64,000 bases of DNA from Plantibacter elymi (nom. nud.). Lineage in GTDB: Bacteria; Actinomycetota; Actinomycetes; Actinomycetales; Microbacteriaceae. The position numbers and the translations under genes were made by a program. Shown one piece after another: positions 8,164-17,088 of this stretch (position 1 is the first letter of the stretch; each line of letters starts with the position of its first letter). The stretch lies in contig NZ_FXWJ01000002.1 in assembly GCF_900177795.1 (NCBI RefSeq), positions 806,001 to 870,000 on the forward strand. Reading direction: 5' to 3'. The notes beneath the pieces were generated by a model. It worked only from the letters and a program-made list of their open reading frames with translations, ran no database searches and was not told where the DNA came from.

Positions 8164-9561
8164 ATGGCGACTTCCGCAGACACATCCAGTTCGAACACCG
8201 TCCAGACCGAGGCGACCTCCAACCGGGCGGCCGCCTGGTCCGAGGGCTTCCGCGCCTTCATCGGCACCGGGTGGGCAGACCGCCCAGAGGTCCTGCCGGA
8301 GCCGCGGGAGACCGCCGGCCTCGCAGCGGCTCGTCGTGAACGCCTCTCGGCCCAGTTCCCCGGTCAGCGTCTCGTCCTCCCCGCGGGCGGGATGAAGCAG
8401 CGGTCGAACGACACCGACTACCTGTACCGGGCGCACTCCGCCTTCTCGTACTACACCGGCTGGGCGGCCGACACCGAGCCCGACAGCGTCCTCGTGCTCG
8501 ATCCCGAGGAGTCCGGCCACACCGCCACCCTGTACTTCCGCGAGCGAGCGGGCCGCGACACCGACGAGTTCTACACGAACGCCGCGATCGGCGAGTTCTG
8601 GATCGGTGCGCGTCCGTCGCTCGCCCAGGTGGCCGCCGACCTCTCGGTCGCGACCGCCGACCTCTCGGCGTTCACGGCCGACGCCGCCGATCTCACGGTC
8701 GACGTCGACGACGACCTGACGCGCGCCGTGTCCGAGATGCGCCTCGTGAAGGACGCCTACGAGATCGCGCAGATGCGTCTCGCCGTCGACGCGACCGCGC
8801 GCGGTTTCGACGACGTCGTCGCCGAACTCCCGAAGGTCCTCGCGCACGAGCGCGGCGAGCGCATCGTCGAGGGCGTCTTCGCCGGGCGGGCTCGCGCCGA
8901 CGGGAACGGCGTCGGGTACGAGACCATCGCCGCCGCCGGACCGCACGCCTGCATCCTCCACTGGACGCGCAACGACGGACGGGTCGTCCCGGGCGACCTC
9001 ATCCTCATCGACGCCGGCGTCGAGCTCGACAGCTACTACACCGCCGACATCACCCGCACGATCCCGGTGTCCGGCACGTTCACCGAGGTCCAGCGCCGGG
9101 TCTACGAGGCCGTCCGTGAGGCGGCCGACGAGGCCTTCGCCATCGTCCGCCCCGGCATCCGGTTCCGCGAAGTGCACGCGGCCGCGATGGCGGTCATCGC
9201 ACGCAAGACCGCCGAGTGGGGCCTGCTCCCCGTCACCGCCGAGGAAGCGCTCCTGAAGGAGAACGAGCAGCACCGGCGGTACATGGTGCACGGGACGAGC
9301 CACCACCTCGGCACCGACGTGCACGACTGCGCCCAAGCTCGCCGCGAGATGTACGCCGACGCCGTGATCGAGCCAGGCATGGTCTTCACCATCGAACCCG
9401 GCCTCTACTTCCAGGTCGACGACCTCACGGTCCCCGAGGAGTACCGCGGCATCGGCGTCCGGATCGAGGACGACATCCTCGTCACCGAGGACGGCGCGGA
9501 GAACCTGTCGGCCGGCATCCCGCGCACCGCGGACGAGGTCGAGGCCTGGCTCGCGCGCTGA
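8164..9561 (+). CDS. pepP: Xaa-Pro aminopeptidase (peptidase M24B)
   Basis: A 465-residue cytoplasmic metallopeptidase that removes N-terminal residues preceding proline. The N-terminal aminopeptidase-P domain (about 50-230) contains SAFSYYTGW. The pita-bread catalytic domain follows with the dinuclear metal ligands: Asp in LIDAGVELDSYYTADITRT, His in HGTSHHLG, Glu in FTIEPG and Glu in VRIEDDILV. Length and motif order match the PepP family. The first 25 residues are Ser/Thr-rich and not conserved in type. The start follows the -10-like hexamer just upstream. Confidence 0.93.
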   Translation: MATSADTSSSNTVQTEATSNRAAAWSEGFRAFIGTGWADRPEVLPEPRETAGLAAARRERLSAQFPGQRLVLPAGGMKQRSNDTDYLYRAHSAFSYYTGWAADTEPDSVLVLDPEESGHTATLYFRERAGRDTDEFYTNAAIGEFWIGARPSLAQVAADLSVATADLSAFTADAADLTVDVDDDLTRAVSEMRLVKDAYEIAQMRLAVDATARGFDDVVAELPKVLAHERGERIVEGVFAGRARADGNGVGYETIAAAGPHACILHWTRNDGRVVPGDLILIDAGVELDSYYTADITRTIPVSGTFTEVQRRVYEAVREAADEAFAIVRPGIRFREVHAAAMAVIARKTAEWGLLPVTAEEALLKENEQHRRYMVHGTSHHLGTDVHDCAQARREMYADAVIEPGMVFTIEPGLYFQVDDLTVPEEYRGIGVRIEDDILVTEDGAENLSAGIPRTADEVEAWLAR

Positions 9562-9603
9562 GCCCGTCCGCCGGGCGACGGCTCGGAGCCTGACGCGGCT
9601 GGA

Positions 9604-10107
9604 TCAGCCCGCGTCGGTCTCCGGGCCGCGCTCCAGGAGGTTGCGTGCGCGGTTCGCGAGCTCACCGACGACGATGAGGTCGTAGCGTGTCGCCACGACG
9701 AGCGTGGCCGAGGTGTACTCCTGCCGCTTGCGGGTCACCGAGTACGACACGATGCCGAACAGCATGCCGAACGCGGCACCCATGAGCACCGCGGCGCCGA
9801 GCAGCATGAGGTTCGTCTCGGGATTGAAGATGACGAGGACGAGCCCGAGGAACAGTCCGAGCCAGGCACCACTGACCGCACCTGCTCCCGCAGCACGTCC
9901 GTAGCTGAGGCGACCGGTGACGCGTTCGACGCTCTTGAGATCACTCCCGACGATCGAGATCTCCTTGACCGGGAAATCGGTGTGGGCGAGCGACGAGATC
10001 GCGGCCTGCGCGGACTCGTAGCTCTCGTAGCTGGCCACCGTCTCGCCTCGCGGGATGACGCCGAGCGCCGGGGCGCCCTTCCGGCCGAATTGTCGCGGAT
10101 CACTCAT
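9604..10107 (-). CDS. General stress protein 17M-like membrane protein
   Basis: A 167-residue protein with an N-terminal GSP17M/YflT-type domain (VASYESYESAQAAISSLAHTDFPVKEISIVGSDL, residues about 24-57), then two membrane helices (about 72-97 and 102-123) and a hydrophilic C-terminus with a TLVVATRYDLIVVGE strand. Such proteins are widespread in Actinobacteria and linked by family name to general stress; the biochemical role is unknown. Divergent from the MgtE-like operon. A GAGGAT hexamer lies 6 nt before the ATG. Confidence 0.8.
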   Translation of the reverse strand: MSDPRQFGRKGAPALGVIPRGETVASYESYESAQAAISSLAHTDFPVKEISIVGSDLKSVERVTGRLSYGRAAGAGAVSGAWLGLFLGLVLVIFNPETNLMLLGAAVLMGAAFGMLFGIVSYSVTRKRQEYTSATLVVATRYDLIVVGELANRARNLLERGPETDAG

Positions 10108-10162
10108 GCCTCCATCCTCTCACCCCGCCCGGAGCGGGCACTCCAGGCCGACCACCGGCGGG

Positions 10163-10168
10163 TAGGTT
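10163..10168 (+). promoter_or_regulatory. Putative -10 element for leaderless MgtE-N operon
   Basis: TAGGTT, 7 nt before GTG 10176, with no ribosome-binding site between. It would drive the three overlapping genes that follow. Confidence 0.45.
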
Positions 10169-10175
10169 AGTAGTC

Positions 10176-11489
10176 GTGAGTGCAACCAGAGTGTTCGTCG
10201 CCAGGCTCGCCGGGTGCACCGTCTTCGACCCCGCGGGCGATCGTGTCGGCAAGGTCAGGGACGTGCTCGTCGTCTACCGCACGGGCAAACCCCCGCGGGT
10301 CGTCGGCCTCATCGTCGAGATCCCCGGCAAGCGCCGCGTGTTCGTGTCCATCGGCCGCGTGACGAGCATCGGCGCCGGACAGATCATCACCACGGGGCTC
10401 ATCAACGTCCGCCGGTTCGAGCAGCGCGGCGGCGAGGTGCGCGTGATCGCTGAACTCTTCGGTCGACGCGTCATCTTCCGCGCCACCGGTGAGGAGGCGA
10501 CGATCGAGGACGTCGCCATCGAGGAGCAGGGCCCCGGCGAGTGGCAGGTGTCGCAGCTGTTCGTCCGCCGCCCGAAGACCACCGCCTCCCCCTTCGTGAA
10601 GGGCCCGACGACCTTCGCCACCTGGAACGAGCTGCGCGAGGAGCAGGAGCTCGGCGAGGCCCAGTCCGCCGAGCAGCTCATCGCGACCTACGCCGACCTG
10701 AAACCGGCCGACCTCGCGAACACGCTCCTCGACCTCCCGCGCGACCGGATGATCGAGGTCGCGGAGGAGCTGTCCGACGACCGCCTCGCGGACGTGCTCG
10801 AGGAGATGCCCGAGACGGACCAGGTGCAGATCCTCGCCCAGCTCGACGACGACCGCGCAGCCGACGTCCTGGATCAGATGCAGCCGGACGACGCGGCCGA
10901 CCTCATCGCCCAGCTCCCCGAGGACCGCGGTGAGCACCTCCTCGAGCTCATGGAGCCGGAGGAGGCGGAGGACGTCCGCATGCTGCTCCGCTTCGACCCG
11001 GAGACCGCGGGTGGCCTCATGACGACCGAGCCGATCATCCTCTCCGCCGACGCCACCGTCGCGGAGGCCCTCGCGTCGATCCGACGCTCCGAGCTGGCTC
11101 CGGCGCTGGCGGCCGGCGTCTGCATCACCCTGCCGCCGTACGAGTCGCCGACGGGACGCTTCCTCGGGATGGTGCACTTCCAGCGCATGCTCCGCTACCC
11201 GCCGCACGAGCGCCTCGGGACCCTGCTCGATCAGAGCCTCGATCCGGTGGGCGTACGGACCTCCGCCGCCGAGGTCTCGCGGATCCTCGCGAGCTACAAC
11301 CTCGTCCAGGTACCCGTCGTCGACGAACAGCACCGGCTTCTCGGCGTCGTGACGATCGACGACGTCCTCGACTACCTGCTCCCGGACGACTGGCGCAGCA
11401 TCGACGAGAACGATGAACTCCCGGCGTCGGAACAGCGGCTCGGATCGAACGGAAGGAGGGCAGGTCGTGGCACGAGCTCCCCGCAATGA
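10176..11489 (+). CDS. Soluble PRC-barrel / MgtE-N / CBS protein
   Basis: A 437-residue protein. Residues 1-75 look like a PRC-barrel (GCTVFDPAGDRVGKVRDVLVV). About 155-300 are an MgtE N-terminal superhelix (repeated LPRDRMIEV, LDDDRAADVLDQM, LPEDRGEHLLELM). About 300-425 hold a CBS pair ending VVDEQHRLLGVVTIDDVLDYLLPDD. MgtE Mg2+ channels use the N and CBS domains as a cytoplasmic Mg2+ sensor, but here the transmembrane pore domain is missing altogether. The next gene encodes a two-helix membrane protein and overlaps this one by 23 nt, so they may work together. A role in Mg2+ sensing is inference. Confidence 0.85.
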   Translation: MSATRVFVARLAGCTVFDPAGDRVGKVRDVLVVYRTGKPPRVVGLIVEIPGKRRVFVSIGRVTSIGAGQIITTGLINVRRFEQRGGEVRVIAELFGRRVIFRATGEEATIEDVAIEEQGPGEWQVSQLFVRRPKTTASPFVKGPTTFATWNELREEQELGEAQSAEQLIATYADLKPADLANTLLDLPRDRMIEVAEELSDDRLADVLEEMPETDQVQILAQLDDDRAADVLDQMQPDDAADLIAQLPEDRGEHLLELMEPEEAEDVRMLLRFDPETAGGLMTTEPIILSADATVAEALASIRRSELAPALAAGVCITLPPYESPTGRFLGMVHFQRMLRYPPHERLGTLLDQSLDPVGVRTSAAEVSRILASYNLVQVPVVDEQHRLLGVVTIDDVLDYLLPDDWRSIDENDELPASEQRLGSNGRRAGRGTSSPQ

Positions 11490-12009
11490 GGTCCGGCTCG
11501 ACGCTCCGAAGGGGCTTCGGAGTTCCGTCCGTTCCATCCGCCGCGCCCCGGCCTCGCGCGACCGCTTCGGCCGGTTCACCGAGTGGATCGCCCGGGCGAT
11601 GGGCACGCCGTGGTTCCTCCTCGGCCTCACCCTCTTCGTCATCCTGTGGATCGCGTGGAACACCTACGGTCCACTCGCCCTCCGGTTCGACTCCGTCGAC
11701 ATCGGCTTCGTCGCCCTGACCCTCGTGCTGTCGCTCCAGGCCTCGTACGCGGCGCCGCTGATCCTGCTCGCCCAGAACCGTCAGGACGACCGCGACCGCG
11801 TGCAGATCGAGCAGGACCGTCAGCGGTCCGAACGCAACCTCGCCGACACCGAGTACCTCGCCCGCGAGGTCGTCGCGCTGCGCCTGGCTCTCAAGGACAT
11901 GGCGTCGAAGGACTTCATCCGCGCCGAACTGCGCTCGCTGCTCGAGGAACTCGATCGGGATCGCACCGACCAGCCCGAACACGACGGGCCCGAGCGTCGG
12001 CGTGGCTGA
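11467..12009 (+). CDS. DUF1003 membrane protein
   Basis: A 180-residue protein starting at GTG 11467 behind GGAAGGAGGG (11451-11460), inside the end of the previous gene (23-nt overlap). It has two membrane helices (GTPWFLLGLTLFVILWIAWN and DIGFVALTLVLSLQASYAAPLILLAQN), followed by a charged coiled-coil segment (NRQDDRDRVQIEQDRQ) and a C-terminal helix. This is the DUF1003 pattern; the function is unknown. Tight coupling to the MgtE-N/CBS protein and to Mrp suggests a common unit, a gene order shared with the mrp region of mycobacteria. Confidence 0.85.
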   Translation: MARAPRNEVRLDAPKGLRSSVRSIRRAPASRDRFGRFTEWIARAMGTPWFLLGLTLFVILWIAWNTYGPLALRFDSVDIGFVALTLVLSLQASYAAPLILLAQNRQDDRDRVQIEQDRQRSERNLADTEYLAREVVALRLALKDMASKDFIRAELRSLLEELDRDRTDQPEHDGPERRRG

Positions 12010-13177
12010 CGCCGGCGCGGCTGACATCGGCCTCGCCGAGCGGATCAGGAACGCGCTCGCCCGCGTCATCGACCCCGAGATCCGCAAACCGATCACCGAA
12101 CTCGACATGGTCGGCCCGATCACGGTGGACGACACCGGTGCCGCCGATGTCACGATCAAGCTCACGATCGTCGGCTGCCCGGCAGCGACGAGCATCGAGC
12201 GCGACGTGCGTGAGGCCACCGCGGCGACCCCCGGGGTGACGAGCGTCGCGGTCGACGTCCAGGTGATGACGACGGCGGAGCGTCAGGCACTCACGGAGCG
12301 CCTGCGGGGCGGCCGCAGCGCCCGCGGCATCCCGTTCGGCCCGGAATCACTCACCCGCGTGTACGCCGTCACGAGCGGCAAGGGCGGGGTCGGGAAGTCG
12401 ACGGTGACCGCGAACCTGGCCGTCGCACTCGCCGCCAGCGGCCTGCGGGTCGGCCTGGTCGACGCGGACGTCCACGGGTTCTCCATCCCTGGGCTCCTCG
12501 GCCTGGTCGAGGACGGCCTGGCCGTCAAGCCGACGCAGGTCGGCGACATGATCCTGCCGCCCGTCGCCCACGGTGTGAAGGTCGTCTCGATCGGCATGTT
12601 CATCGACGCACCGACTGACGGCACCACCGCCGTCGCCGTCGCCTGGCGCGGACCGATGCTCCACCGCACCATCCAGCAGTTCCTGACCGACGTGTTCTTC
12701 GGCGACCTCGACGTCCTGCTCCTCGACCTCCCGCCCGGCACCGGGGACGTCGCCATCTCCATCGGCCAGCTACTCCCCCACGCCGAGGTGCTCGTCGTCA
12801 CGACACCGCAGGCGGCCGCCGCCGAGGTGGCCGAGCGCAGCGGTGTGGTGGCGCGCCAGACCGGGCAGCGCGTCCACGGCGTCATCGAGAACATGGCGGG
12901 TCTCCCCCAGCCCGACGGCAGTGTCCTGCAGCTGTTCGGCTCCGGGGGTGGCGAGGCGCTCGCAGAGCGGTTGTCGATCGGCCAGGACGCCCCGGTACCG
13001 CTCCTCGCCTCGGTCCCGCTCAGCGTCCCGCTTCGAGAGGGTGGAGACGCGGGGCTGCCGATCGTGCTCTCGGATCCGACGGATCCCGCGGCGGCCGAGA
13101 TCCTCCGCCTGGCCGGTCAACTCGCTGCGAGACCGCGTGGGCTCGCCGGTCGTCGTCTCGGCGTCAGCACGAACTGA
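12002..13177 (+). CDS. mrp: Mrp/NBP35-family P-loop ATPase
   Basis: A 391-residue protein, probably an iron-sulfur cluster carrier. Residues 1-100 are a MIP18/DUF59-type domain (IRNALARVIDPEIRKPITELDMV). From about residue 115 a ParA/MinD-like ATPase follows with the deviant Walker A GKGGVGKST, VDADVHG, LLLDLPPGTGD and VIENMAG. The CxxC cluster ligands of many Mrp proteins are absent: the loop after IENMAG reads LPQPDGSVLQLFGSGGG. I recall the same replacement in other actinobacterial Mrps. It begins at GTG 12002 with an 8-nt overlap with the DUF1003 gene. Confidence 0.92.
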   Translation: MADAGAADIGLAERIRNALARVIDPEIRKPITELDMVGPITVDDTGAADVTIKLTIVGCPAATSIERDVREATAATPGVTSVAVDVQVMTTAERQALTERLRGGRSARGIPFGPESLTRVYAVTSGKGGVGKSTVTANLAVALAASGLRVGLVDADVHGFSIPGLLGLVEDGLAVKPTQVGDMILPPVAHGVKVVSIGMFIDAPTDGTTAVAVAWRGPMLHRTIQQFLTDVFFGDLDVLLLDLPPGTGDVAISIGQLLPHAEVLVVTTPQAAAAEVAERSGVVARQTGQRVHGVIENMAGLPQPDGSVLQLFGSGGGEALAERLSIGQDAPVPLLASVPLSVPLREGGDAGLPIVLSDPTDPAAAEILRLAGQLAARPRGLAGRRLGVSTN

Positions 13178-13212
13178 GCCGTCCGGGCCGGACGTGTGCG
13201 ACCGAAGCGGAC

Positions 13213-13653
13213 TCAGGTGGCTTCGAGGTCGAACGGCGGCGCGGCGGTCTCGCCGGCGGCGAGTCGGCGCAGGCGTTCGTCGGTCGCCGCCTGGATCGAC
13301 TTCGGCTTCTCGAGCGACGGAACGGCTGCAGCGGCGGCCGCGGCTGCGGGAGCCGCGTCGAGCGGAGCGGTCGTCGCGACCGTCGGCGTCACCGGAGGCT
13401 CGTCGTCGAGGAGCGCCTCGCGGATGATGCGTCTCGGATCGTACTGACGCGGGTCGAGCTTCTTCCAGTCGACCTCGTCGAACTCCGGCCCCATCTCCTC
13501 GCGCATCCGGTCCTTGGCGCCGGAGGCGAGGTCTCGGAGGGTGCGGACGAGTCGCGCCAGCTGGGAGGCGTAGTACGGCAGCCGTTCCGGACCCAACAGG
13601 AACACGGCGATGACCCCGATGATGAGGAGTTTGTCGAAGGTCAGACCGAACAC
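13213..13653 (-). CDS. tatB: Twin-arginine translocase subunit TatB
   Basis: A 146-residue protein with the Tat A/B layout: one N-terminal membrane helix (FDKLLIIGVIAVFLLGPERLP, with the Gly-Pro hinge), an amphipathic helix (ASQLARLVRTLRDLASGAKDRM) and a long Ala/Pro-rich acidic tail with an uninterrupted run of nine alanines. GPERLP, the amphipathic-helix sequence and length favour TatB over TatA. TatB recognises twin-arginine signal peptides, such as that of EfeB in this window. Convergent with mrp and divergent from the O-methyltransferase. Confidence 0.88.
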   Translation of the reverse strand: MFGLTFDKLLIIGVIAVFLLGPERLPYYASQLARLVRTLRDLASGAKDRMREEMGPEFDEVDWKKLDPRQYDPRRIIREALLDDEPPVTPTVATTAPLDAAPAAAAAAAAVPSLEKPKSIQAATDERLRRLAAGETAAPPFDLEAT

Positions 13654-13724
13654 GACATCAGACTACCGCGCGAGCCTCAGCTGTCGGAGCAGTTGCAGGC
13701 CATACGCTGGGATCCGGAGGCAAG

Positions 13725-14357
13725 GTGTCAGAACACAATCTCAATTGGAAGTACGCGGGCGACGTCGTCGTCGAGAGCGCGGCGATGCTCACGGCGCGCG
13801 CTCACGCGCACGAACTGGGTGTCGAACCGATCTCTCCCGCGATCGGCGCGCAGATCGCGGTGGTGGCCGCGGCCACCCGCGCGGAGTCCATCGTCGAGGT
13901 GGGGACCGGCACCGGCGTCTCCGGGCTCTGGCTGCTCCGCGGTGCCACGAGCGCGGTGCTGACGTCCATCGACACCGAGATCGTGCACCAGCAGCAGGCA
14001 CGCGCGGCGTTCACGGAGGCCGGCATCACGACCAACCGCATCCGCCTCATCACCGGCAGCGCGCTCGACGTCCTGCCGCGGATGAACGAGAACTCCTACG
14101 ACCTCGTCCTCGTCGACGGCGACCCGGGATCGGTCATCGAGTACGTCGAGCACGGACTCCGTCTGGTGCGTCCCGGCGGCACCGTGCTCGTCCCGCATGC
14201 GCTCTGGCGGGGCCGCGTGGCCGATCCGGCTCAGCGGGACGAGACCACAGGCCTCTTCCGCTCGCTCGTCCAGGAGATCTCCGCGTCCGACGCGGTCGTC
14301 AGCGCCCTGTCCCCCGCCGGCGACGGCCTCCTGCAGATCACCAAACCGAACCTCTGA
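13725..14357 (+). CDS. Class I SAM-dependent O-methyltransferase
   Basis: A 210-residue methyltransferase. SAM-binding motif I is EVGTGTGVSGLWLL (about 64-77), with acidic motif II near TSIDTEI and motif IV at LVLVDGDPGS. Family_3 O-methyltransferases usually act on small aromatic or phenolic acceptors; the substrate here is unknown. It starts at GTG 13725 with GGAGG at 13716-13720 and a TACGCT hexamer at 13704-13709. In mycobacteria the homologue next to tatB is followed by sigE-rseA-htrA; none of those genes is here. Confidence 0.85.
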   Translation: MSEHNLNWKYAGDVVVESAAMLTARAHAHELGVEPISPAIGAQIAVVAAATRAESIVEVGTGTGVSGLWLLRGATSAVLTSIDTEIVHQQQARAAFTEAGITTNRIRLITGSALDVLPRMNENSYDLVLVDGDPGSVIEYVEHGLRLVRPGGTVLVPHALWRGRVADPAQRDETTGLFRSLVQEISASDAVVSALSPAGDGLLQITKPNL

Positions 14358-14374
14358 GCCCTCCGCACGACGAC

Positions 14375-14421
14375 GAACCGGCCGCCATCCTGACTCTGAG
14401 AGCAGTGATGACGGCCGGTTC
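14375..14421. terminator. Hairpin between convergent genes
   Basis: Stem GAACCGGCCG (14375-14384) with CGGCCGGTTC (14412-14421), extended by CATC/GATG pairing nearer the loop. It serves the methyltransferase and the DUF3117 gene on the other strand. Confidence 0.65.
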
Positions 14422-14449
14422 TCGGCTCATGCGGCGTCGGTGACGGGGA

Positions 14450-14623
14450 TCAGCCCGCGCTCACCACACCCGCGAGTGCATCATGCAGTTCTTGAGCCTC
14501 TGCGTCGTTGACCGACACGACGAGACGCCCTCCCCCTTCAAGAGGCACTCGCACGATGATGAGCCGACCCTCCTTCACGGCCTCCATTGGCCCGTCTCCG
14601 GTGCGTGGCTTCATTGCGGCCAT
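14450..14623 (-). CDS. DUF3117 family protein, 57 residues
   Basis: A very short gene that is easy to miss. It begins MAAMKPRTGDGPMEAVKEGR and continues with IIVRVPLEGGGRLVV. This matches the highly conserved actinobacterial DUF3117 family, which typically has 50-60 residues. A GAGGGG ribosome site stands 7 nt before the ATG. It is acidic at the C-terminus (NDAEAQELHDALAG). The function is unknown. Residues 1-35 carry nearly all the family conservation. Confidence 0.85.
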   Translation of the reverse strand: MAAMKPRTGDGPMEAVKEGRLIIVRVPLEGGGRLVVSVNDAEAQELHDALAGVVSAG

Positions 14624-14726
14624 GCGAGTCCCCTCTCGTTATTCGACTGACCCCCATTATCTCGTATCACGGGGGCTCGTGATAATCCTGAGCGCGGCGA
14701 GGCGCAGGATGACGCCCGATCCGCGC

Positions 14727-15950
14727 TCAGGGAATGGTCCAATATGCGTTCGCGAGGCCGTACATGACGAAGATCCAACACCATTGCAACGCCAGCGAGA
14801 CGATGACGACGCCGCCGCGGTACCAGCGGTTCCGTGGGACGGCGACTGCACCGAGGAGCGGGAAGACCGGCACGAGCAGCCGGAAGACACTCGTCTGCGG
14901 GAAGAACACCGCGAAGAGGTAGAGGAGGTAGGACCCCACCCACAACCGGAGGTCGGCACCGAGCCGGCGCACCGGCGGGAGGAACAGGAGCACGACGGAG
15001 CCGACGAAGATCGCGGCGACGACGGCGACACCCGGACCATCCCCGAACCAGAACTGGCCGCCCTGGATCCAGGCGGAGAACGGGACGAGGGGCTGCTCTC
15101 CGATGAAGGCGGCCCGCCACGCCAGCTCCGTCTCGAGGTACGCCTCCGGCACCCCGGTGACGAGGCCGGCGATGACCATCCACGCGAATCCGACGACGGC
15201 GGCGAGTGCCCCGCCCGCGAGGATGAGGACGACCTCCCGGCGCGCGAGCGGGTCGCGGTGTCGCGTGACGATCCGCACGATGAGATGGAGCCCCAGCAGG
15301 AGCGAGAAGGCCAGGACTCCGGGGCGGGTGAACGCCATGACCGGGATGACGGCGAGGAGCCAGCCGTACCGGCGCGTCACGAGCAGGAGCAGCGCGAGCG
15401 TCAGCAGCAGCAGGAACATCGATTCCGCGTAGGCGACCTGGAACACGGCGCTGAGCGGGGCGATGCAGAACAGGACGACGGCGAACATCGCCCGTTCATC
15501 GCCGAGGCGGATGCGCAGGAGCCGGTGGAACAGCAGGGTCGCCCCCAAACCGCAGCACAGCGAGACGATCACGGCCATGACCGGCCACGGCAGGAAGGTG
15601 ACGACCGAGAGCGCCTTCACGACCCCCGGATAGACCGGCATGAACGCCCACGCGTTCTCCGCGACCCGGCCGGCATCGTCGAGCGGCAGCTGGGCCGGGT
15701 AGCCGTACGTCGCGATCCACCAGTACCACTGTCCGTCCCAGCCGACGGCGAGCGTGCCGAGCGAGGGGAACGCACCGAACCGGGAGTCCGGCGCCTGCAG
15801 CAGACTCGCGACCGCGAACATCGCGGTCGTCACCAGGCGGGACAGCACGTACACGATGGTGATCCGGCCCCACCAGGGCAGACGGGCCCAGCGCCGGAGC
15901 ATCGACGGCCGCTCCTCGACCTCGGTCGAGTGGGCCGCGTCAGCGACCAT
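14727..15950 (-). CDS. GT-C fold glycosyltransferase, PIG-V/mannosyltransferase-like
   Basis: A 407-residue polytopic membrane protein with about 9-10 hydrophobic helices. The first large extracytoplasmic loop carries [15 protein letters not shown], the acidic motif of GT-C enzymes that use lipid-linked sugar donors. A second conserved stretch is [14 protein letters not shown]. The closest family I can name is the PIG-V-type mannosyltransferases of Actinobacteria, which mannosylate lipids or cell-envelope glycans. Donor and acceptor are not predictable. Its ATG lies inside the end of dapE (11-nt overlap), so it is read from the dapE promoter. Confidence 0.75.
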   Translation of the reverse strand: MVADAAHSTEVEERPSMLRRWARLPWWGRITIVYVLSRLVTTAMFAVASLLQAPDSRFGAFPSLGTLAVGWDGQWYWWIATYGYPAQLPLDDAGRVAENAWAFMPVYPGVVKALSVVTFLPWPVMAVIVSLCCGLGATLLFHRLLRIRLGDERAMFAVVLFCIAPLSAVFQVAYAESMFLLLLTLALLLLVTRRYGWLLAVIPVMAFTRPGVLAFSLLLGLHLIVRIVTRHRDPLARREVVLILAGGALAAVVGFAWMVIAGLVTGVPEAYLETELAWRAAFIGEQPLVPFSAWIQGGQFWFGDGPGVAVVAAIFVGSVVLLFLPPVRRLGADLRLWVGSYLLYLFAVFFPQTSVFRLLVPVFPLLGAVAVPRNRWYRGGVVIVSLALQWCWIFVMYGLANAYWTIP

Positions 15951-17037
15951 CGGGCCCGGTCAGCCAGGCGCGGAGCCCGCGCTCGCAGTCCTCGATGTGC
16001 GCGAGCGGGACGCGCTCGTCGTCGGCATGGGCGAGGAGCGGGTCGCCCGGTCCGTAGTTGACTGCGGGGACCCCGAGTGCGGAGAAGCGTGCGACGTCCG
16101 TCCAGCCGTACTTCGGGGCCGGTGTCCCGCCGACCGCGGCCAGGAAGTCCTGGGCGATCGGCGCGTCGAGCCCGGGACGGGCGCCCTCCGCGACGTCCGT
16201 CTGCACGACCTCGAAGCCGGAGAAGAGCTCCTCGAGGTGGGCGAGCGCCTCCGCACCCGTCCGGCTGGGAGCGAAGCGGTAGTTCACCTCGACGGTGACG
16301 AGGTCGGGGATCACGTTCCCGGCGACACCGCCGGTGATCCCGACCGCGTTGACGCCCTCCCGGTAGACGAGCCCGTCGACCTCGACCTCCCGTGGTGTGT
16401 ACGAGGCGAGCGTCGCGAGGACCGGGGAGATCGCGTGGATCGCGTTGACGCCGACCCAGCTCCTGGCCGCGTGCGAGCGCTTGCCGTGGGCGCTCACGTG
16501 GACGCGCAGCGTTCCGTTGCAGCCACCCTCGACGCCGGCGTTGCTCGGCTCGCCGAGGATCGCGAAGTCACCGACGAAGAGGTCGGGACGGTTCCGCGCG
16601 AGACGCCCGAGGCCGTTGAGGTCGGATGCGACCTCCTCGTTGTCGTACCACATCCAGGTGATGTCGACGATGGGATCGGTGAGCTCGGCCGCGAGCTTCA
16701 GCTGGACCGCGACGCCGCCCTTCATGTCGACCGTCCCTCGGCCCCAGAGCACCGCCTCGCCGTCGCGCTCCTCGAACCGGGTCGGGACGTTGCCGTTGAT
16801 CGGGACGGTGTCGATGTGGCCGGCGATGATGACCCGCTGTGCACGTCCGAGCGAGGTGGAAGCGACGACGGTGTCGCCGTCGCGCACGATCGTCAGGTGC
16901 TCGAGACCCTCGAGCGACGCCTCGATCGCGTCGGCGATGCGGGCCTCATCCCCCGAGACGGAGGCGATGTCGCACAGCTGCTGGGTGAGTTCCACCGAGG
17001 AGACGGACAGGTCGAGTACGGGGACTTCGGCTGGCAT
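15940..17037 (-). CDS. dapE: Succinyl-diaminopimelate desuccinylase
   Basis: A 365-residue M20-family zinc hydrolase that releases succinate from N-succinyl-LL-diaminopimelate in lysine and peptidoglycan precursor synthesis. Visible metal and catalytic motifs are AGHIDTVP (His/Asp), [10 protein letters not shown] (bridging Asp), YDNEEVAS (catalytic Glu-Glu) and [14 protein letters not shown]. It is divergent from dapD, with starts 52 nt apart, and each gene has its own -10-like hexamer 6 nt from the ATG. The glycosyltransferase gene overlaps its 3' end. Confidence 0.93.
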   Translation of the reverse strand: MPAEVPVLDLSVSSVELTQQLCDIASVSGDEARIADAIEASLEGLEHLTIVRDGDTVVASTSLGRAQRVIIAGHIDTVPINGNVPTRFEERDGEAVLWGRGTVDMKGGVAVQLKLAAELTDPIVDITWMWYDNEEVASDLNGLGRLARNRPDLFVGDFAILGEPSNAGVEGGCNGTLRVHVSAHGKRSHAARSWVGVNAIHAISPVLATLASYTPREVEVDGLVYREGVNAVGITGGVAGNVIPDLVTVEVNYRFAPSRTGAEALAHLEELFSGFEVVQTDVAEGARPGLDAPIAQDFLAAVGGTPAPKYGWTDVARFSALGVPAVNYGPGDPLLAHADDERVPLAHIEDCERGLRAWLTGPDGR

Positions 17038-17043
17038 GGCACC

Positions 17044-17049
17044 AGTGTA
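17044..17049 (-). promoter_or_regulatory. Putative -10 element for leaderless dapE
   Basis: TACACT on the minus strand, exactly 6 nt before ATG 17037. Together with TACCCT (17077-17082, plus strand, 6 nt before dapD) it forms a compact divergent promoter pair. Confidence 0.55.
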
Positions 17050-17076
17050 TTGGCCGTCGGCCTGAGTGTTGGCCGG

Positions 17077-17082
17077 TACCCT
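17077..17082 (+). promoter_or_regulatory. Putative -10 element for leaderless dapD
   Basis: TACCCT, 6 nt before ATG 17089. Confidence 0.5.
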
Positions 17083-17088
17083 GGAGCC

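Noticed and set aside
14508-16061. 517-codon plus-strand open frame opposite the glycosyltransferase
   Set aside because: Shadow of a polytopic membrane protein gene; the product is Glu/Arg/Asp/Gln-rich, the expected complement of hydrophobic codons.
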